From positions 1 through 31,639 of the IMG/VR virus record IMGVR_UViG_3300046809_000119: a DNA stretch of 31,639 nt, one strand, 5' to 3'. Below the pieces are notes generated by a model. It was not told where the DNA came from. It ran no database searches and saw only the letters and a program-made list of their open reading frames with translations. The position numbers and the translations under genes were made by a program. How positions within the stretch are numbered: the stretch's first letter is position 1; every line of letters begins with the position of its first letter. Source of the stretch: a virus. This document shows positions 1 through 8,243 of the stretch, piece after piece.

Positions 1-80
1 AAGTTCACCTGGGTGTCAGGGTAAGCCGTGGTGTCTGCAAATTCGGGGAAGTCCGCGCGGAACGTCGCCGCATCGGTCAT
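1..80 (-). CDS. DUF4054-like head completion protein, 3' truncated by window edge
   Basis: Only the first 26 codons are inside the window, reading MTDAATFRADFPEFAD and continuing to an edge at ...YPDTQVN. The FRADFPEFAD start followed by a Tyr-Pro-Asp segment matches the start of DUF4054 phage proteins, which sit after the capsid gene and are thought to be head-tail connector or head completion proteins. The ATG at position 80 lies three bases past the stop of the 139-aa gene before it, which fits translation in the same late operon. The family call rests on a short segment and could change with the full sequence. Confidence 0.7.
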   Translation of the reverse strand, partial: MTDAATFRADFPEFADTTAYPDTQVN

Positions 81-83
81 GGA

Positions 84-503
84 TTATGCCTCGACCGCTG
101 GCTTGCTCAGCTGCATAGCGGGCAGTTCGGTCACCTCATGCGCCGGCTTCGGATCGTCCTTGGTGGCAATGGCGAGAGCCTGCTTGGCTGAAGCCGCGAT
201 GGACTCCTGGATCTTTTCCTCGACCGCACGCTGGCGCGCAGCATCCTCGGCAGCCTTTGCCGCGGCTTCGTCAGCCTGGCGGGCGGCTTCAGCGGCGGCT
301 TCCTCTGCCAGTTTTTCGCCCTGAATGCGACCATATTCCAGGCTGTCAGGCTTTGGATCGGTTTCGAAACCAACAACGTGAGCCTTGACGTACCAGTGGT
401 CTGCAAATTCCTTCTCGACGATTTGCACGCCGGCCTCGAAGGCCTTGACCTTGCCGTCGTCCAGGGTGAGCAGGAACGAGCGTGCGATATTCAGTTTGGG
501 CAT
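84..503 (-). CDS. 139-aa late head-region protein, Ala-rich coiled coil
   Basis: The N-terminal half (MPKLNIARSF...ADHWYVKAHV) is a small globular domain of a type seen in phage proteins after the capsid gene. Residues about 55-115 are an Ala/Glu/Lys/Arg-rich stretch that should form a long helix or coiled coil. The ATG at 503 was chosen because AGGAG lies six bases upstream; an in-frame ATG at 509 touches that ribosome-binding site and is less likely. Function is unknown. Its place between the major capsid and DUF4054 genes suggests a minor head or head-tail joining role, which is inference from position only. Confidence 0.75.
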   Translation of the reverse strand: MPKLNIARSFLLTLDDGKVKAFEAGVQIVEKEFADHWYVKAHVVGFETDPKPDSLEYGRIQGEKLAEEAAAEAARQADEAAAKAAEDAARQRAVEEKIQESIAASAKQALAIATKDDPKPAHEVTELPAMQLSKPAVEA

Positions 504-526
504 CTTCATCTCCTCGTGGGGTGATG

Positions 527-550
527 GGTGGGTAGCCGAAGCCACCCACC
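527..550 (-). promoter_or_regulatory. RNA hairpin with UUCG tetraloop 3' of capsid gene
   Basis: Read as minus-strand RNA this is a 10-bp stem (arms 541-550 and 527-536) closed by C-UUCG-G, the very stable tetraloop type. One pair is a G-U wobble that exists only in the minus-strand RNA; the plus strand would have an A-C mismatch. It sits in the gap between the capsid stop and the ribosome-binding site of the next gene and has no T-run, so it is probably not a terminator. It may protect the capsid message from 3' exonucleases. Confidence 0.6.
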
Positions 551-563
551 GCAAGCTTTCGGC

Positions 564-1604
564 TTAGATGCCGTCTGCGTAGCCAACCGTTTCCGGGTAG
601 CGAGCCTCGATCTGACCGAGACGACCGAAATAGGTCGTGATCTGGTAGAGCGAGCGATACTCCAGAGGAGTGCGCTGCAGCGGGACCATCGGGAAGCGGA
701 CGTACTTCGGATCCTTGGTGTAGGCCACCATACGGTCGGTCGAACCAGCGCCGCGGCCCGGGAGCCACTTCAGCGGCTGAATGTTCAGCGGCTTGCCGTT
801 GATCTGAAGCGACAGCGAGTTCTGACGAAGGAACTCGAGGATCGAGATGTTGCCGGCCGAGCTGACCTTCTGGGAAACCAGATAGCCAAACTGTGCGGGA
901 GGAAGGCGAAGATCCGTCGGAGCCTGAGCGTAACCGGAAGCGGCCCAGACAGAAGACAACAGCGTGTTGACGTCAGAGAGGATCTGGTCGGCGGTCTTGT
1001 TGATCCACAGCGGAGAGCTGCCGGTACCGGTGCTTGGAACGTTCGTCGGGGTGACGGCCGCGAGGTTCACCAAACCATAGCAGTTCGGCAGCACGGAGTC
1101 GCCGATATAGACCTGCTCGTCGATGTCCATCTGATGCTTGAGGTTCAGACCGTCAAGCTTCTGGGTATCGATTGGGCGGCCGAGCTTGATGGCCGATTCC
1201 AGTTCAGGAATGGTCCAAGAGAGCTCCATGCCCCACAGGTTCAACGGCTGCGGCGTCTTACCGATGTCGAGGGCGACGGACGAGATGGCGTTGGCAGACT
1301 TGCCTACCCATGCCTTGCCGTTCGGATTGATGCCGCCGGCAGCGGCAAAGCTCGAGTTGGTGAACGACGCGACTTCGTCAGCAATGGTGACGTCTTCGCG
1401 AAGGTCGACGTCGCGCGACCAGGTGTAGGCAACCAGCGGCTGGTTGATGGTCGGATCGAGGCGCTCGAGCTCGCCGATAAGGAACGAGCCAGCGCTGTCG
1501 AGAGTAGCCTGGTCATAGGTGGTCATTGCATCACGCGTGCGAACGCGGATGAGACCGGGAGCGGCAAGCGCCGCCACACCGGACAGTTTACGATCGTGGA
1601 ACAT
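564..1604 (-). CDS. Major capsid protein, DUF2184 family
   Basis: The 346-aa protein has the length and order of DUF2184 phage capsid proteins. Recognisable stretches are the N-terminal TLDSAGSFLIGELERLDP, the central DIGKTPQPLNLWGMELSWT, and a C-terminal part ending in RYPETVGYADGI. The ATG at 1604 was chosen because CGGAG lies about seven bases before it and the longer in-frame extension runs back through the leader hairpin and the end of the preceding gene. It forms the capsid shell and follows the decoration protein gene, the usual order protease-scaffold, decoration protein, capsid. RNA hairpins lie on both sides of the gene. Confidence 0.9.
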   Translation of the reverse strand: MFHDRKLSGVAALAAPGLIRVRTRDAMTTYDQATLDSAGSFLIGELERLDPTINQPLVAYTWSRDVDLREDVTIADEVASFTNSSFAAAGGINPNGKAWVGKSANAISSVALDIGKTPQPLNLWGMELSWTIPELESAIKLGRPIDTQKLDGLNLKHQMDIDEQVYIGDSVLPNCYGLVNLAAVTPTNVPSTGTGSSPLWINKTADQILSDVNTLLSSVWAASGYAQAPTDLRLPPAQFGYLVSQKVSSAGNISILEFLRQNSLSLQINGKPLNIQPLKWLPGRGAGSTDRMVAYTKDPKYVRFPMVPLQRTPLEYRSLYQITTYFGRLGQIEARYPETVGYADGI

Positions 1605-1650
1605 ATATGTCTCCGATGAAGACGGCATTGCCGCCGAGTTTGGTGGGCGT

Positions 1651-1666
1651 GGGGCATTACTGCCCC
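1651..1666 (-). promoter_or_regulatory. RNA hairpin with GUAA tetraloop in capsid 5' leader
   Basis: In minus-strand RNA, GGGGCA pairs perfectly with TGCCCC around a GUAA loop, a GNRA-type tetraloop. It lies between the stop of the decoration protein gene (1678) and the capsid start (1604). It is followed by CCACCAAA, a minor GGC/GCC fold, and the CGGAG ribosome-binding site. A role in message stability or processing is inferred. Confidence 0.55.
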
Positions 1667-1677
1667 GTTGCCGTCCG

Positions 1678-2481
1678 TCAGATGTTGTAAGCGACTTCGG
1701 CGTTGGCGTTGGCGTCAGCCGGGCCCATGAAGACGAGGCCAGCCGGTGCAATCGTCTCGGAACCGGCCAGAACGACGGTGACGTCGAATCCGTCGGTGGC
1801 GATGAAGACGGTGGCGCCCTGAGTGACGACGACCTTGATCTGGTTGGTGATCGTTACCGAGTTGCCAGTCGCGCCTCCGATCGTGTAGTCGCCGAGGACA
1901 ACGCCGGTTGGATCGGTGAGGCGAACATTGGTCGCTGTGGTGAAGCGTAGCGTGTACAGACCCGCCTTGGCATTGGCCTGTACCGGTGTGGTGACGTCAG
2001 GAACGTTCGTGCCGTTACCGGTATTGGCGCCCGATGCCTTGACAGCCGAGACCGCAGAAGCGGCGCCGGAAGCAGCACCTTCGATACCGCCGATTGGCTT
2101 GCCGCCAGATGCGTTCGCAACGCGGACGTATGCCTGGGCACCCTTGACGACGGTCGCGCCACCATTGAGCTTTACGCTCATGTAGCCGCGCTTCAGAATG
2201 TTGCCGACGCTGCCGTCCTGCGGAGGCGTGCCAACGCCGAGACCATCAGAGGAAGTTGCGCCGGTTGGGTATGGACGAACCAGAAGGCCGACGAACGCGG
2301 TCGCGGCTTCGGCGCCGACGAACGGTACATAGAGGCCGCTGCCGTTAAGCTTGGCCGGAAGGCCGTATGCGGAGAAAGGAGCAGCAGACGACATCAGGCC
2401 CGGTTCGACCGTCGCCTGACCGTGGCTGCGCGAGATGTCACCGGGAATGCCAGCCGGCATGCGGAGAAGAAAAGAAGTCAT
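1678..2481 (-). CDS. Gp24-like structural cement / head decoration protein
   Basis: The 267-aa protein begins MTSFLLRMPAGIPGDISRSH and contains a segment PFVGAEAATAFVGLLVRPYPT, typical of phage structural cement (Gp24-like) proteins encoded just before DUF2184 capsid genes. A middle linker (about residues 120-165) is rich in Gly, Ala and Ser. The last 90 residues look like an added beta-rich domain (repeated Val/Thr strands from TLRFTTATNVRL onward), which could be exposed on the capsid surface. The ATG at 2481 is preceded by AAGGGAAA, the same element that precedes the internal start in the protease-scaffold gene. The cement assignment comes from pattern and position. Confidence 0.7.
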   Translation of the reverse strand: MTSFLLRMPAGIPGDISRSHGQATVEPGLMSSAAPFSAYGLPAKLNGSGLYVPFVGAEAATAFVGLLVRPYPTGATSSDGLGVGTPPQDGSVGNILKRGYMSVKLNGGATVVKGAQAYVRVANASGGKPIGGIEGAASGAASAVSAVKASGANTGNGTNVPDVTTPVQANAKAGLYTLRFTTATNVRLTDPTGVVLGDYTIGGATGNSVTITNQIKVVVTQGATVFIATDGFDVTVVLAGSETIAPAGLVFMGPADANANAEVAYNI

Positions 2482-2495
2482 GTCAGAGGTTTCCC

Positions 2496-3266
2496 TTACT
2501 TGCGGTTCCAAAAATCCGCATTGCGCTTGTTGATGGCGGTGATGGAATGCACATCGTCATCTCTGGTCGCGCGGTCGCGAGTTGCTGCGCCGCCGTTGTT
2601 GCCGATCTTTGCGAGTTCGGACGAGCCATTGAAGATGAGCTTCACGGCATCGCAGGTCATCTTCGCGAAGTCGGCGGAATCACTGGTGACGAACGGCGAT
2701 AAGTGCTTGCGCATGCCGTCGTTCTTGAATGCGACGCCGAGAGCCTTGCGGCGCAGGGCGCACATGCTGTCAGTCGTCTTCTTGGGGTCGGACTTGGCAT
2801 CGAAGGTCGGAAGCTTGACGCCAGGTGCGAGGATCTCGGCGCGTGCGAGCGTGTCCGTGAACTCGGTCTTCAGCGAAGCGCTGTCACCGGTCTTGGCACT
2901 GGACTTGTCGTCCTTTTCCTCGTCTTCCTTGTCGCCCTCTTCGCTGTCCTCGTCAGAGGTAGCTTCGGTGGACGGGCCGGCTTCGATCTTGGCAAGGCGT
3001 GCGCCGATGGCTTCGATGGAGGCAGCCAGCGCGGCAAGCTGAGCAGCAACGCCCGTTTCGGCGTCGGGATCGCCGTCATCTTCGGTGGTGGCTTCAGGTT
3101 CAGCCTCATCGGCCTTGGCCTGCTTCACCTCGATAACGATGCGCTGGGGAGCGTCTTCGCCGTCGTCGGCCGCCTTCTGGGCAGCATCCATTTCTTCATT
3201 GAAAGCCGCTTCGTCGTTCGCCTTGAACGCGGTGCGGATGCGATCCCAGACGGTTCGCTTTACCAT
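2496..3266 (-). CDS. Possible separate scaffold protein from internal in-frame start
   Basis: At codon 205 of the protease gene an ATG ([11 protein letters not shown]) follows the element AGAAAGGGAAACACCA, a good ribosome-binding site. It falls exactly where the protease domain ends and the charged scaffold region begins. The product would be 256 aa. Nested scaffold starts inside protease genes are known from phage lambda (C and Nu3). The signal is clear but use of the start is unproven. Confidence 0.4.
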   Translation of the reverse strand: MVKRTVWDRIRTAFKANDEAAFNEEMDAAQKAADDGEDAPQRIVIEVKQAKADEAEPEATTEDDGDPDAETGVAAQLAALAASIEAIGARLAKIEAGPSTEATSDEDSEEGDKEDEEKDDKSSAKTGDSASLKTEFTDTLARAEILAPGVKLPTFDAKSDPKKTTDSMCALRRKALGVAFKNDGMRKHLSPFVTSDSADFAKMTCDAVKLIFNGSSELAKIGNNGGAATRDRATRDDDVHSITAINKRNADFWNRK

Positions 3267-3878
3267 TGGTGTTTCCCTTTCTACAGGAATAGTTCGTTTG
3301 TCGCCGATGGCGCACCTTGGTCCGCAGCGCCCCTGCTCTACGAGGGCGACGTGGTTACCGATGATATTGAGCTGACGACCGCGGCCGGGCTCAATCTGCT
3401 CGTAGTCGGCTTCATAGCCGCACGAGACTTCACGCTTGCCGCTCTTCACGTCGTCGATGGCAGATGCATCTTGGATGATGAGATCAGCCAATAGAAAATC
3501 GGCCATGTCGCCATCGCCGCGTCTGACGTTATTGACGACTCCGACTGCAAGCGTGCGCCAATTGATCGGCGTTACGTCCTCGTCGGGGTGATCGTTGGTG
3601 ACCGGCTTACCCATGAACGATGCCATGGTCTCCGGCCGAAATACTTGGTCCTCGTCGCGTGTGACGCGAATGATGCCATCCCCGGAGGGATCGACTGGCA
3701 CCTCGCCGGCCGCGTACAACATCTCGCCGACGCGTGCGATCGGGACCGCCTCGCAGACGAGGAAGCCCTCAGGCGTCAAGCGCTGCGTCTCACCGACAAC
3801 CATTGGCGCATAGAACGTCAATCGTGTCGGTTCAGCTTCGTCGTAGAAAGAATGGCGAACTACCTGAGCGGACGTCAT
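2496..3878 (-). CDS. DUF2213 capsid maturation protease fused to scaffold
   Basis: Residues 1-200 are the DUF2213 domain found in place of the prohead protease in many phages. It has NDHPDE around His97 and [13 protein letters not shown] at 174-186, likely parts of the active site. From residue 205 the protein changes to a highly charged, Glu/Asp/Ala/Lys-rich region (205-340) and a compact C-terminal part ending NADFWNRK, as expected for a scaffold. The ATG at 3878 has AAGGA seven bases upstream; an earlier in-frame ATG would add 17 residues. The product should cleave scaffold and itself during head assembly. The family is recognised; individual catalytic residues are inferred. Confidence 0.85.
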   Translation of the reverse strand: MTSAQVVRHSFYDEAEPTRLTFYAPMVVGETQRLTPEGFLVCEAVPIARVGEMLYAAGEVPVDPSGDGIIRVTRDEDQVFRPETMASFMGKPVTNDHPDEDVTPINWRTLAVGVVNNVRRGDGDMADFLLADLIIQDASAIDDVKSGKREVSCGYEADYEQIEPGRGRQLNIIGNHVALVEQGRCGPRCAIGDKRTIPVERETPMVKRTVWDRIRTAFKANDEAAFNEEMDAAQKAADDGEDAPQRIVIEVKQAKADEAEPEATTEDDGDPDAETGVAAQLAALAASIEAIGARLAKIEAGPSTEATSDEDSEEGDKEDEEKDDKSSAKTGDSASLKTEFTDTLARAEILAPGVKLPTFDAKSDPKKTTDSMCALRRKALGVAFKNDGMRKHLSPFVTSDSADFAKMTCDAVKLIFNGSSELAKIGNNGGAATRDRATRDDDVHSITAINKRNADFWNRK

Positions 3879-3922
3879 TATTTGTCCTTGTCGTGTCGGC
3901 ACGGCTATGCCATCGTGAATTG

Positions 3923-4144
3923 ATGTCATTGCCGAAATTCACGCCTGATGAATTGGCCGAAGACCTGGACACTATGGCCAGCGAAGTCTTCGTTTTGACG
4001 TTTCCTGAAATACCGAAGGATGAGACGATCGCCGGGGAAGCCGCGGCGTACATTCGATCGGCAACCGAGTTGCTGACCGACATCGCTGAAGACGGCGGCA
4101 AGTTCGCTGATCGCGCTCGCGCCGTCATTACTCGTCGGGGATAA
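3923..4144 (+). CDS. 73-aa orphan gene running against the head operon
   Basis: This is the only plus-strand gene inside the head module. It fills an otherwise empty 250-bp gap between the MuF-like and protease genes and overlaps the end of the MuF-like gene tail to tail by 17 bp. The protein ([18 protein letters not shown]..., ending ...[11 protein letters not shown]) is acidic and mostly helical with ordinary codon use; the antisense frames read as low-quality Arg/Ser-rich protein. No good ribosome-binding site is visible. A weak promoter TTGTCC-18-TATGCC (3882-3911) precedes it. It resembles a moron gene, perhaps expressed in the lysogen. Function unknown. Confidence 0.6.
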   Translation: MSLPKFTPDELAEDLDTMASEVFVLTFPEIPKDETIAGEAAAYIRSATELLTDIAEDGGKFADRARAVITRRG

Positions 4145-4895
4145 CCGGCTCTGGATAGCAACGGCAGTTCGGAAACTCTCCCGCGTGACCAACCATGCCG
4201 TCAAGCGTTGGTGGCACCTCCCAAGCAACGTATTTTCCAGCCATAGCCTTGTGGGATGGCCTGACGTCGCTGTCGCCAGCGGTACGCCAGATATAGCCCT
4301 TGCTGCCCACGTGCTCAGCTCGTGCCCGCGTCAGTTCTGTCGCCGTGCGGCTGACCTCCGTGCGAGCGATCGTATTTGCCTTGCTCTTGCTCACCTCGCC
4401 GGTGCGCATGATCTCGGTGGCGATCTCGCTTGCGCGCTTGCCATCCGTGATGCCCTCGATCGTGAGCTTGTGCACGCGTTCGGCCGCATCGATCGGCATA
4501 GACTTGATCAGTCGGACCTGTTCAGCGAGGCGCGCTCGCATGACCTGGCCGGTTGGCGCCGTGGCGATCTCCTCACGAAGACCACGCCCCATGCGCTGCG
4601 AGACTTCCATCCACGCCTTGCGATCACGTGCGGCCACTTCCGTGACCATCCGCATGGCAACCGACTTTGCCCAACCTTCGATGATCGAACCGTAACGCCG
4701 GAGCGCTTCCGAGACCTGAGAGGCAGATGATGTGTCGTTCGGATCGTAGACGCCTTTGACGATGTCGCCGATGTGGCGGGCTACCTTGCGAAGGCGGCCC
4801 GCGTATTCCTTTTCGACACGTCTGGCATTGAAAAACGCCTTACCAGCTTCAGTCGCTTGCGACCTGTCGCGGGTCGACCTGCCGCTGATTATCAT
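4128..4895 (-). CDS. MuF-like (SPP1 gp7 family) head morphogenesis protein
   Basis: The 255-aa protein has a helical N-terminal two thirds and a C-terminal MuF domain from about residue 170. Visible MuF signatures are ARTEVSRT (177-184), WRTAGDSDVRPSHKAM (203-218) and the closing [15 protein letters not shown] with its NCRCYP motif. Such minor head proteins bind the portal and are packaged in small numbers; some have toxin or enzyme domains fused, but none is present here. The start codon overlaps the portal stop as ATGA, showing translational coupling. Confidence 0.88.
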   Translation of the reverse strand: MIISGRSTRDRSQATEAGKAFFNARRVEKEYAGRLRKVARHIGDIVKGVYDPNDTSSASQVSEALRRYGSIIEGWAKSVAMRMVTEVAARDRKAWMEVSQRMGRGLREEIATAPTGQVMRARLAEQVRLIKSMPIDAAERVHKLTIEGITDGKRASEIATEIMRTGEVSKSKANTIARTEVSRTATELTRARAEHVGSKGYIWRTAGDSDVRPSHKAMAGKYVAWEVPPTLDGMVGHAGEFPNCRCYPEPVIPDE

Positions 4896-6394
4896 TTCTC
4901 ACCGCTAGTCTTGATTGACGTTGCCGGCTCGGCTTCGGACTGCTCCTGCTCGACTGGATCGTTGTCGGGCTGGTCGCCTTCGGGTGTGTCGCCCTCTGGA
5001 TCGTCAAGCAATCCTTCGGTGCCTGGGGGCATGTCGCCTTCCGCATCCTCGATGTCCTCATCGGAAATATTCGAGAAGATGCCAGTGACGTCGGCCGATT
5101 GGCGCAACTCCTTGAGAGCGGCTACGCGCGTGATGATGCCATCGGTAAAGACGCCAGAAACCGCCGTTGCGATGACCTGTGCTGTCTCCGCCCGTTCCTT
5201 CTCGCTCAACTGCCAAAGCGGGTTGAACCGAAAATTGAAGCCTGACGGCGGCTCAGATCCGAACTCGGATCGATAGAGCACGTTGAGCAACGTCGTAAAT
5301 GGCAACCTGAGGCGCCGCTCCTGCTGCGCTGCGATGCTATCGTAATAGTTCCGCAGATCGCTCTCGCCGGTGGAATTCATCCCAGACGGCGACTGGCCGA
5401 ACAACCGCACAAGCGGAATGTCTAGCGCACCGGACAGCTGCTGACCGAATTGCAGAAGCAGATCAGACAGACCAGCGAACGAATACGAGTGCGCCTCGAA
5501 TTCGTCTTCGCCATCCATGAGGGTCAGGCCCTCGTTGGATTGATACTTGCGTATCATGTCCATCTGCTTGGTCAGTGCATCGAGCGCGACACCACCGGCC
5601 GCGATCACCTTGCGGAGATTGGCAACCTTATAGGTACGAAGATGCGCCTTGAAGACGAGCTGCGCTGCACCCTGCGTAGAGCTGTCGAACGCCACGAGGC
5701 GATCATACAGGCGCTCAACGATGCTGAGGCCCCAGCCATTCTCGGTCTGGCGCTGCTGGAATGGCAACTCGTAGCCGTCAATGCGGATGATGCGGCTGTA
5801 ATGCACGCGCTTGTTCATGAGCGCCGGCGCATTCTGATTGATCGTGTAGAACTCTGGCTGGCCGAGGTACGGGCCGAAATCCTTGACGGGCGTGCCGAGC
5901 GATGGCTGAACCATCCATCGGTCTAGCACCAGCAGGCCTTTGAACTGGTCCTTACTGACCGTCTCTGGCCGCAGCGGCGTCGCAACGTCCTGGCCGTCAA
6001 TCAGCATCACGGCGACGGCGCCACCATAAAGGCGCGACCACTTCACAGTGTCGTTGAGAGCCTGCCAGATTTGCAGCCTGCTCATGGTCTGGTGCAGACG
6101 CTCGATGTCGTCAGGATTCGTAGTCCCAGAGATATCAATGCCGGCGCGCGTCATATCCTCAGCAACAACGTCGACGGCCTTACCGACGAGCCATGAGCCG
6201 CGGTACATCCATTCGATCTGTATGCGATTGCGCGTGACTGGGTTGAACCCATACGTCGCGCCGCTCGATACGTTGTCAGTGCCGACGCCGACGCGCGCCG
6301 AGAAGTTCTGATAGGAGTCCTGCGTTTTTGGTGTGTTGTCGTTTGCGTGGGTCGGCTGGCGCTGCTGAATGCGGTTGCTACGGCGTCTCGACAT
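4892..6394 (-). CDS. Portal protein, DUF1073 type
   Basis: The 500-aa protein matches the DUF1073 portal family. It has a basic N-terminus, WMYRGSWLVGKAVDVVAEDMTRAG near residue 65, ALDIPLVRLFGQSPSGMNSTGE in the C-terminal half, and a very acidic Pro/Glu/Asp tail. It should form the dodecameric DNA gate at one capsid vertex and dock the terminase. An ANDN motif lies at 17-20. The ATG at 6394 overlaps the terminase stop (TAATG). Databases often label this family with the anti-CBASS name Acb1 because some members carry that domain at the C-terminus; here the tail is disordered and I see no Acb1 domain. Confidence 0.9.
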   Translation of the reverse strand: MSRRRSNRIQQRQPTHANDNTPKTQDSYQNFSARVGVGTDNVSSGATYGFNPVTRNRIQIEWMYRGSWLVGKAVDVVAEDMTRAGIDISGTTNPDDIERLHQTMSRLQIWQALNDTVKWSRLYGGAVAVMLIDGQDVATPLRPETVSKDQFKGLLVLDRWMVQPSLGTPVKDFGPYLGQPEFYTINQNAPALMNKRVHYSRIIRIDGYELPFQQRQTENGWGLSIVERLYDRLVAFDSSTQGAAQLVFKAHLRTYKVANLRKVIAAGGVALDALTKQMDMIRKYQSNEGLTLMDGEDEFEAHSYSFAGLSDLLLQFGQQLSGALDIPLVRLFGQSPSGMNSTGESDLRNYYDSIAAQQERRLRLPFTTLLNVLYRSEFGSEPPSGFNFRFNPLWQLSEKERAETAQVIATAVSGVFTDGIITRVAALKELRQSADVTGIFSNISDEDIEDAEGDMPPGTEGLLDDPEGDTPEGDQPDNDPVEQEQSEAEPATSIKTSGEK

Positions 6395-7827
6395 TATCCG
6401 GCCAACCTCTTCCACATTTCCAAATCAAAGCCGTCGGTATCGACATTGTCAGCGGCAATGACAGCATCAGCCAAGTTGTGAGACTTCACGCCTAAGTCCT
6501 TCTTAAGCTTGGACTTCGGCACAACTCGCTTTTTCCCTTCGCTCTCCACCCACCAGGGAACGCAAAGCTCAGTAAACAAGGCGGTCAGCTTTTCAGGCCC
6601 AATCTCCGAAGAGAAGGACAAGACATCCGCTGCCTTGATTGATTGACCTCTGACAACCGCGTTAAAGGTCAGCATCGCCTTACGGGCCGTATTCGCCCAG
6701 GCTTGCGCCTTCAGGTTCAGATACTCATTCTTGTTGAGCGGGCTATTGTCGTTCTGCGGATCGCTCGGCTTGTCGCCATCCATCACCGCACCGCCGGCAT
6801 GGAAGGCATAATGCTCCACACTGGCGCCGTTGCTCTGGTTCTGCTCGTCGATGTAGCCACCAACAAACGCGCCGACGCCGATCGTATCGTAAGACACAGT
6901 CGCCTTGGCGTTTCTGGCCTTGGTCCAAACGCGCTTTGCGTTCTGGACCAATTCATCCTTGCCGGATGACCAATCCTCGACATCGGTAAACACGCCGCCC
7001 AGCTTGTCAGCTGTCGCGCTCTTGTCCTCACCGTCGTCAGCTGGGTCGAAACCGATGATGTTTCGGCCAGTCAGGTCGATCCGCAGCACCGTATGAGCAT
7101 CAATGCAGGCATCGAGCCATCTGCGCTTGAAGATCGAAAGCTCACTATCGCCGAGGGGAACGCCACCATAGATGTGTTCGAATGTCTCAGGATCGCGCTC
7201 CTGCATGGCAACGATATCGCGGGTTGCCTTCTCCGAAAGGAAAGGGTTTTCCGTGTGATTGATCTGATGGACGACGCAATGCGGTGGCGTATTCACCACG
7301 AAGTTGCGCCAGACATAGTCGGTCACGAACTTCGGATTGAATAGCAGGATCGCTAAGCTGTCTTCTTTTCGGATCGTCGGAGCGATGACGGTCCATTGCT
7401 CCTCGGTGAGCTTTTCAGCCTCCTCCACCCAGAGAATATCGATATCCGACGTTCCCTTGATGTCCTCAAGGTTGCGCTCTATGCCATAAAATATGAATTC
7501 TGATTCTGATGCCTTGTGGATGATCGTCGTCTTCTGGACGTCGAACTTATCCTTCAAGCCCAGATGATTGATCGCCCATTTCAGCTCCGTATAGACGGAC
7601 TCCTGAATGCGGTTCTGGAACCGCCGGATGCACAAGACGCGCATCTTGACCGTGATATGGTCGATCAGGCGAACAAGCTGGCAGGCCGTATCTCTCGTTT
7701 TCGAACTGGATCGACCGCCATGAAGGACGGCGATATCGGCCTTGCCGAGGAAGACGCGCTCCCAGAAATCATAGAGCGCTGGATTGGTCAGCGGGAGATT
7801 GGCGTCGTGCTGGACGGCAGCATTCAC
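6394..7827 (-). CDS. terL: Terminase large subunit, PBSX type
   Basis: This is the ATPase and nuclease of the packaging motor. With the GTG start at 7827 it is 477 aa. Walker A is GGRSSSKT at 37-44 and Walker B with the catalytic carboxylate is DILWVEEAE at 130-138. The RNase H-like nuclease has FDPADDGEDK near 260, a second Asp in YDTIGVG near 314, and HNLADAVIAA close to the C-terminus. The GTG overlaps the small subunit stop as GTGA and has AGAGGG upstream; an in-frame ATG at 7860 is possible but lies inside the previous gene. Confidence 0.93.
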   Translation of the reverse strand: MNAAVQHDANLPLTNPALYDFWERVFLGKADIAVLHGGRSSSKTRDTACQLVRLIDHITVKMRVLCIRRFQNRIQESVYTELKWAINHLGLKDKFDVQKTTIIHKASESEFIFYGIERNLEDIKGTSDIDILWVEEAEKLTEEQWTVIAPTIRKEDSLAILLFNPKFVTDYVWRNFVVNTPPHCVVHQINHTENPFLSEKATRDIVAMQERDPETFEHIYGGVPLGDSELSIFKRRWLDACIDAHTVLRIDLTGRNIIGFDPADDGEDKSATADKLGGVFTDVEDWSSGKDELVQNAKRVWTKARNAKATVSYDTIGVGAFVGGYIDEQNQSNGASVEHYAFHAGGAVMDGDKPSDPQNDNSPLNKNEYLNLKAQAWANTARKAMLTFNAVVRGQSIKAADVLSFSSEIGPEKLTALFTELCVPWWVESEGKKRVVPKSKLKKDLGVKSHNLADAVIAADNVDTDGFDLEMWKRLAG

Positions 7828-8228
7828 TCGTTGCCCTCTTGCCGCAGAACCTCCCGCCATGTCCTGTTCTCGGTCTTGATTGGGCCGCCGTCTGCCCCGG
7901 TGTGCTGAAGCTTGGCTGGGGCGTGGCTGCCCTGCATCTTGTTCGCCTCACCAATGGCAGCGATCGTCGATCTGGGATCGGCCCTGATGTTCTTCTCGGC
8001 GATGACTTTGAGCATCACGAGACGGTCAGCTGCGGTCCACTCAGCCTTCTCGGCCGCTCTGGACTTTATCTCGCCAACTCGCGCCTGAACGTTGCCATTT
8101 GCTGCCAGCCGGCTTGCATGGCCCCTGTCAGGCTTGAAGCCGGCGTTCTCGTAGGCATCGTCTGCTGTGCTGCCCTTGGCCAACGCCTGGGCGAACTTCT
8201 CGTGCCGGGCGTTCTTGAGGACAGGCAT
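7824..8228 (-). CDS. terS: Terminase small subunit
   Basis: The 134-aa protein begins MPVLKNARHEKFAQALAKG and contains STADDAYENAGFKPDRGHASRLAANGNVQARV, the helix-turn-helix pattern of small terminase subunits that recognise the packaging site. It is followed by a helical region for oligomerisation and a C-terminal tail that would contact the large subunit. The ATG at 8228 comes only 15 bases after the 3' end of a tRNA gene, so tRNA processing would create a new 5' end for this message just ahead of a weak GGTAAAG ribosome-binding site. Confidence 0.88.
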   Translation of the reverse strand: MPVLKNARHEKFAQALAKGSTADDAYENAGFKPDRGHASRLAANGNVQARVGEIKSRAAEKAEWTAADRLVMLKVIAEKNIRADPRSTIAAIGEANKMQGSHAPAKLQHTGADGGPIKTENRTWREVLRQEGNE

Positions 8229-8243
8229 GGTCTTTACCGTGGT

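Noticed and set aside
528-1619. 363-aa plus-strand open frame opposite the capsid gene
   Set aside because: It is a shadow of a well-supported capsid gene, rich in Arg and Val with no ribosome-binding site or family resemblance. The same holds for 2703-3494, 5450-5926, 11438-11962 and 25407-26180 on the plus strand.
4892-6394. Anti-CBASS protein Acb1
   Set aside because: The DUF1073 portal family shares a database name with Acb1, but the protein has portal features, lies between terminase and MuF genes, and its C-terminus is an acidic disordered tail without a phosphoesterase domain.
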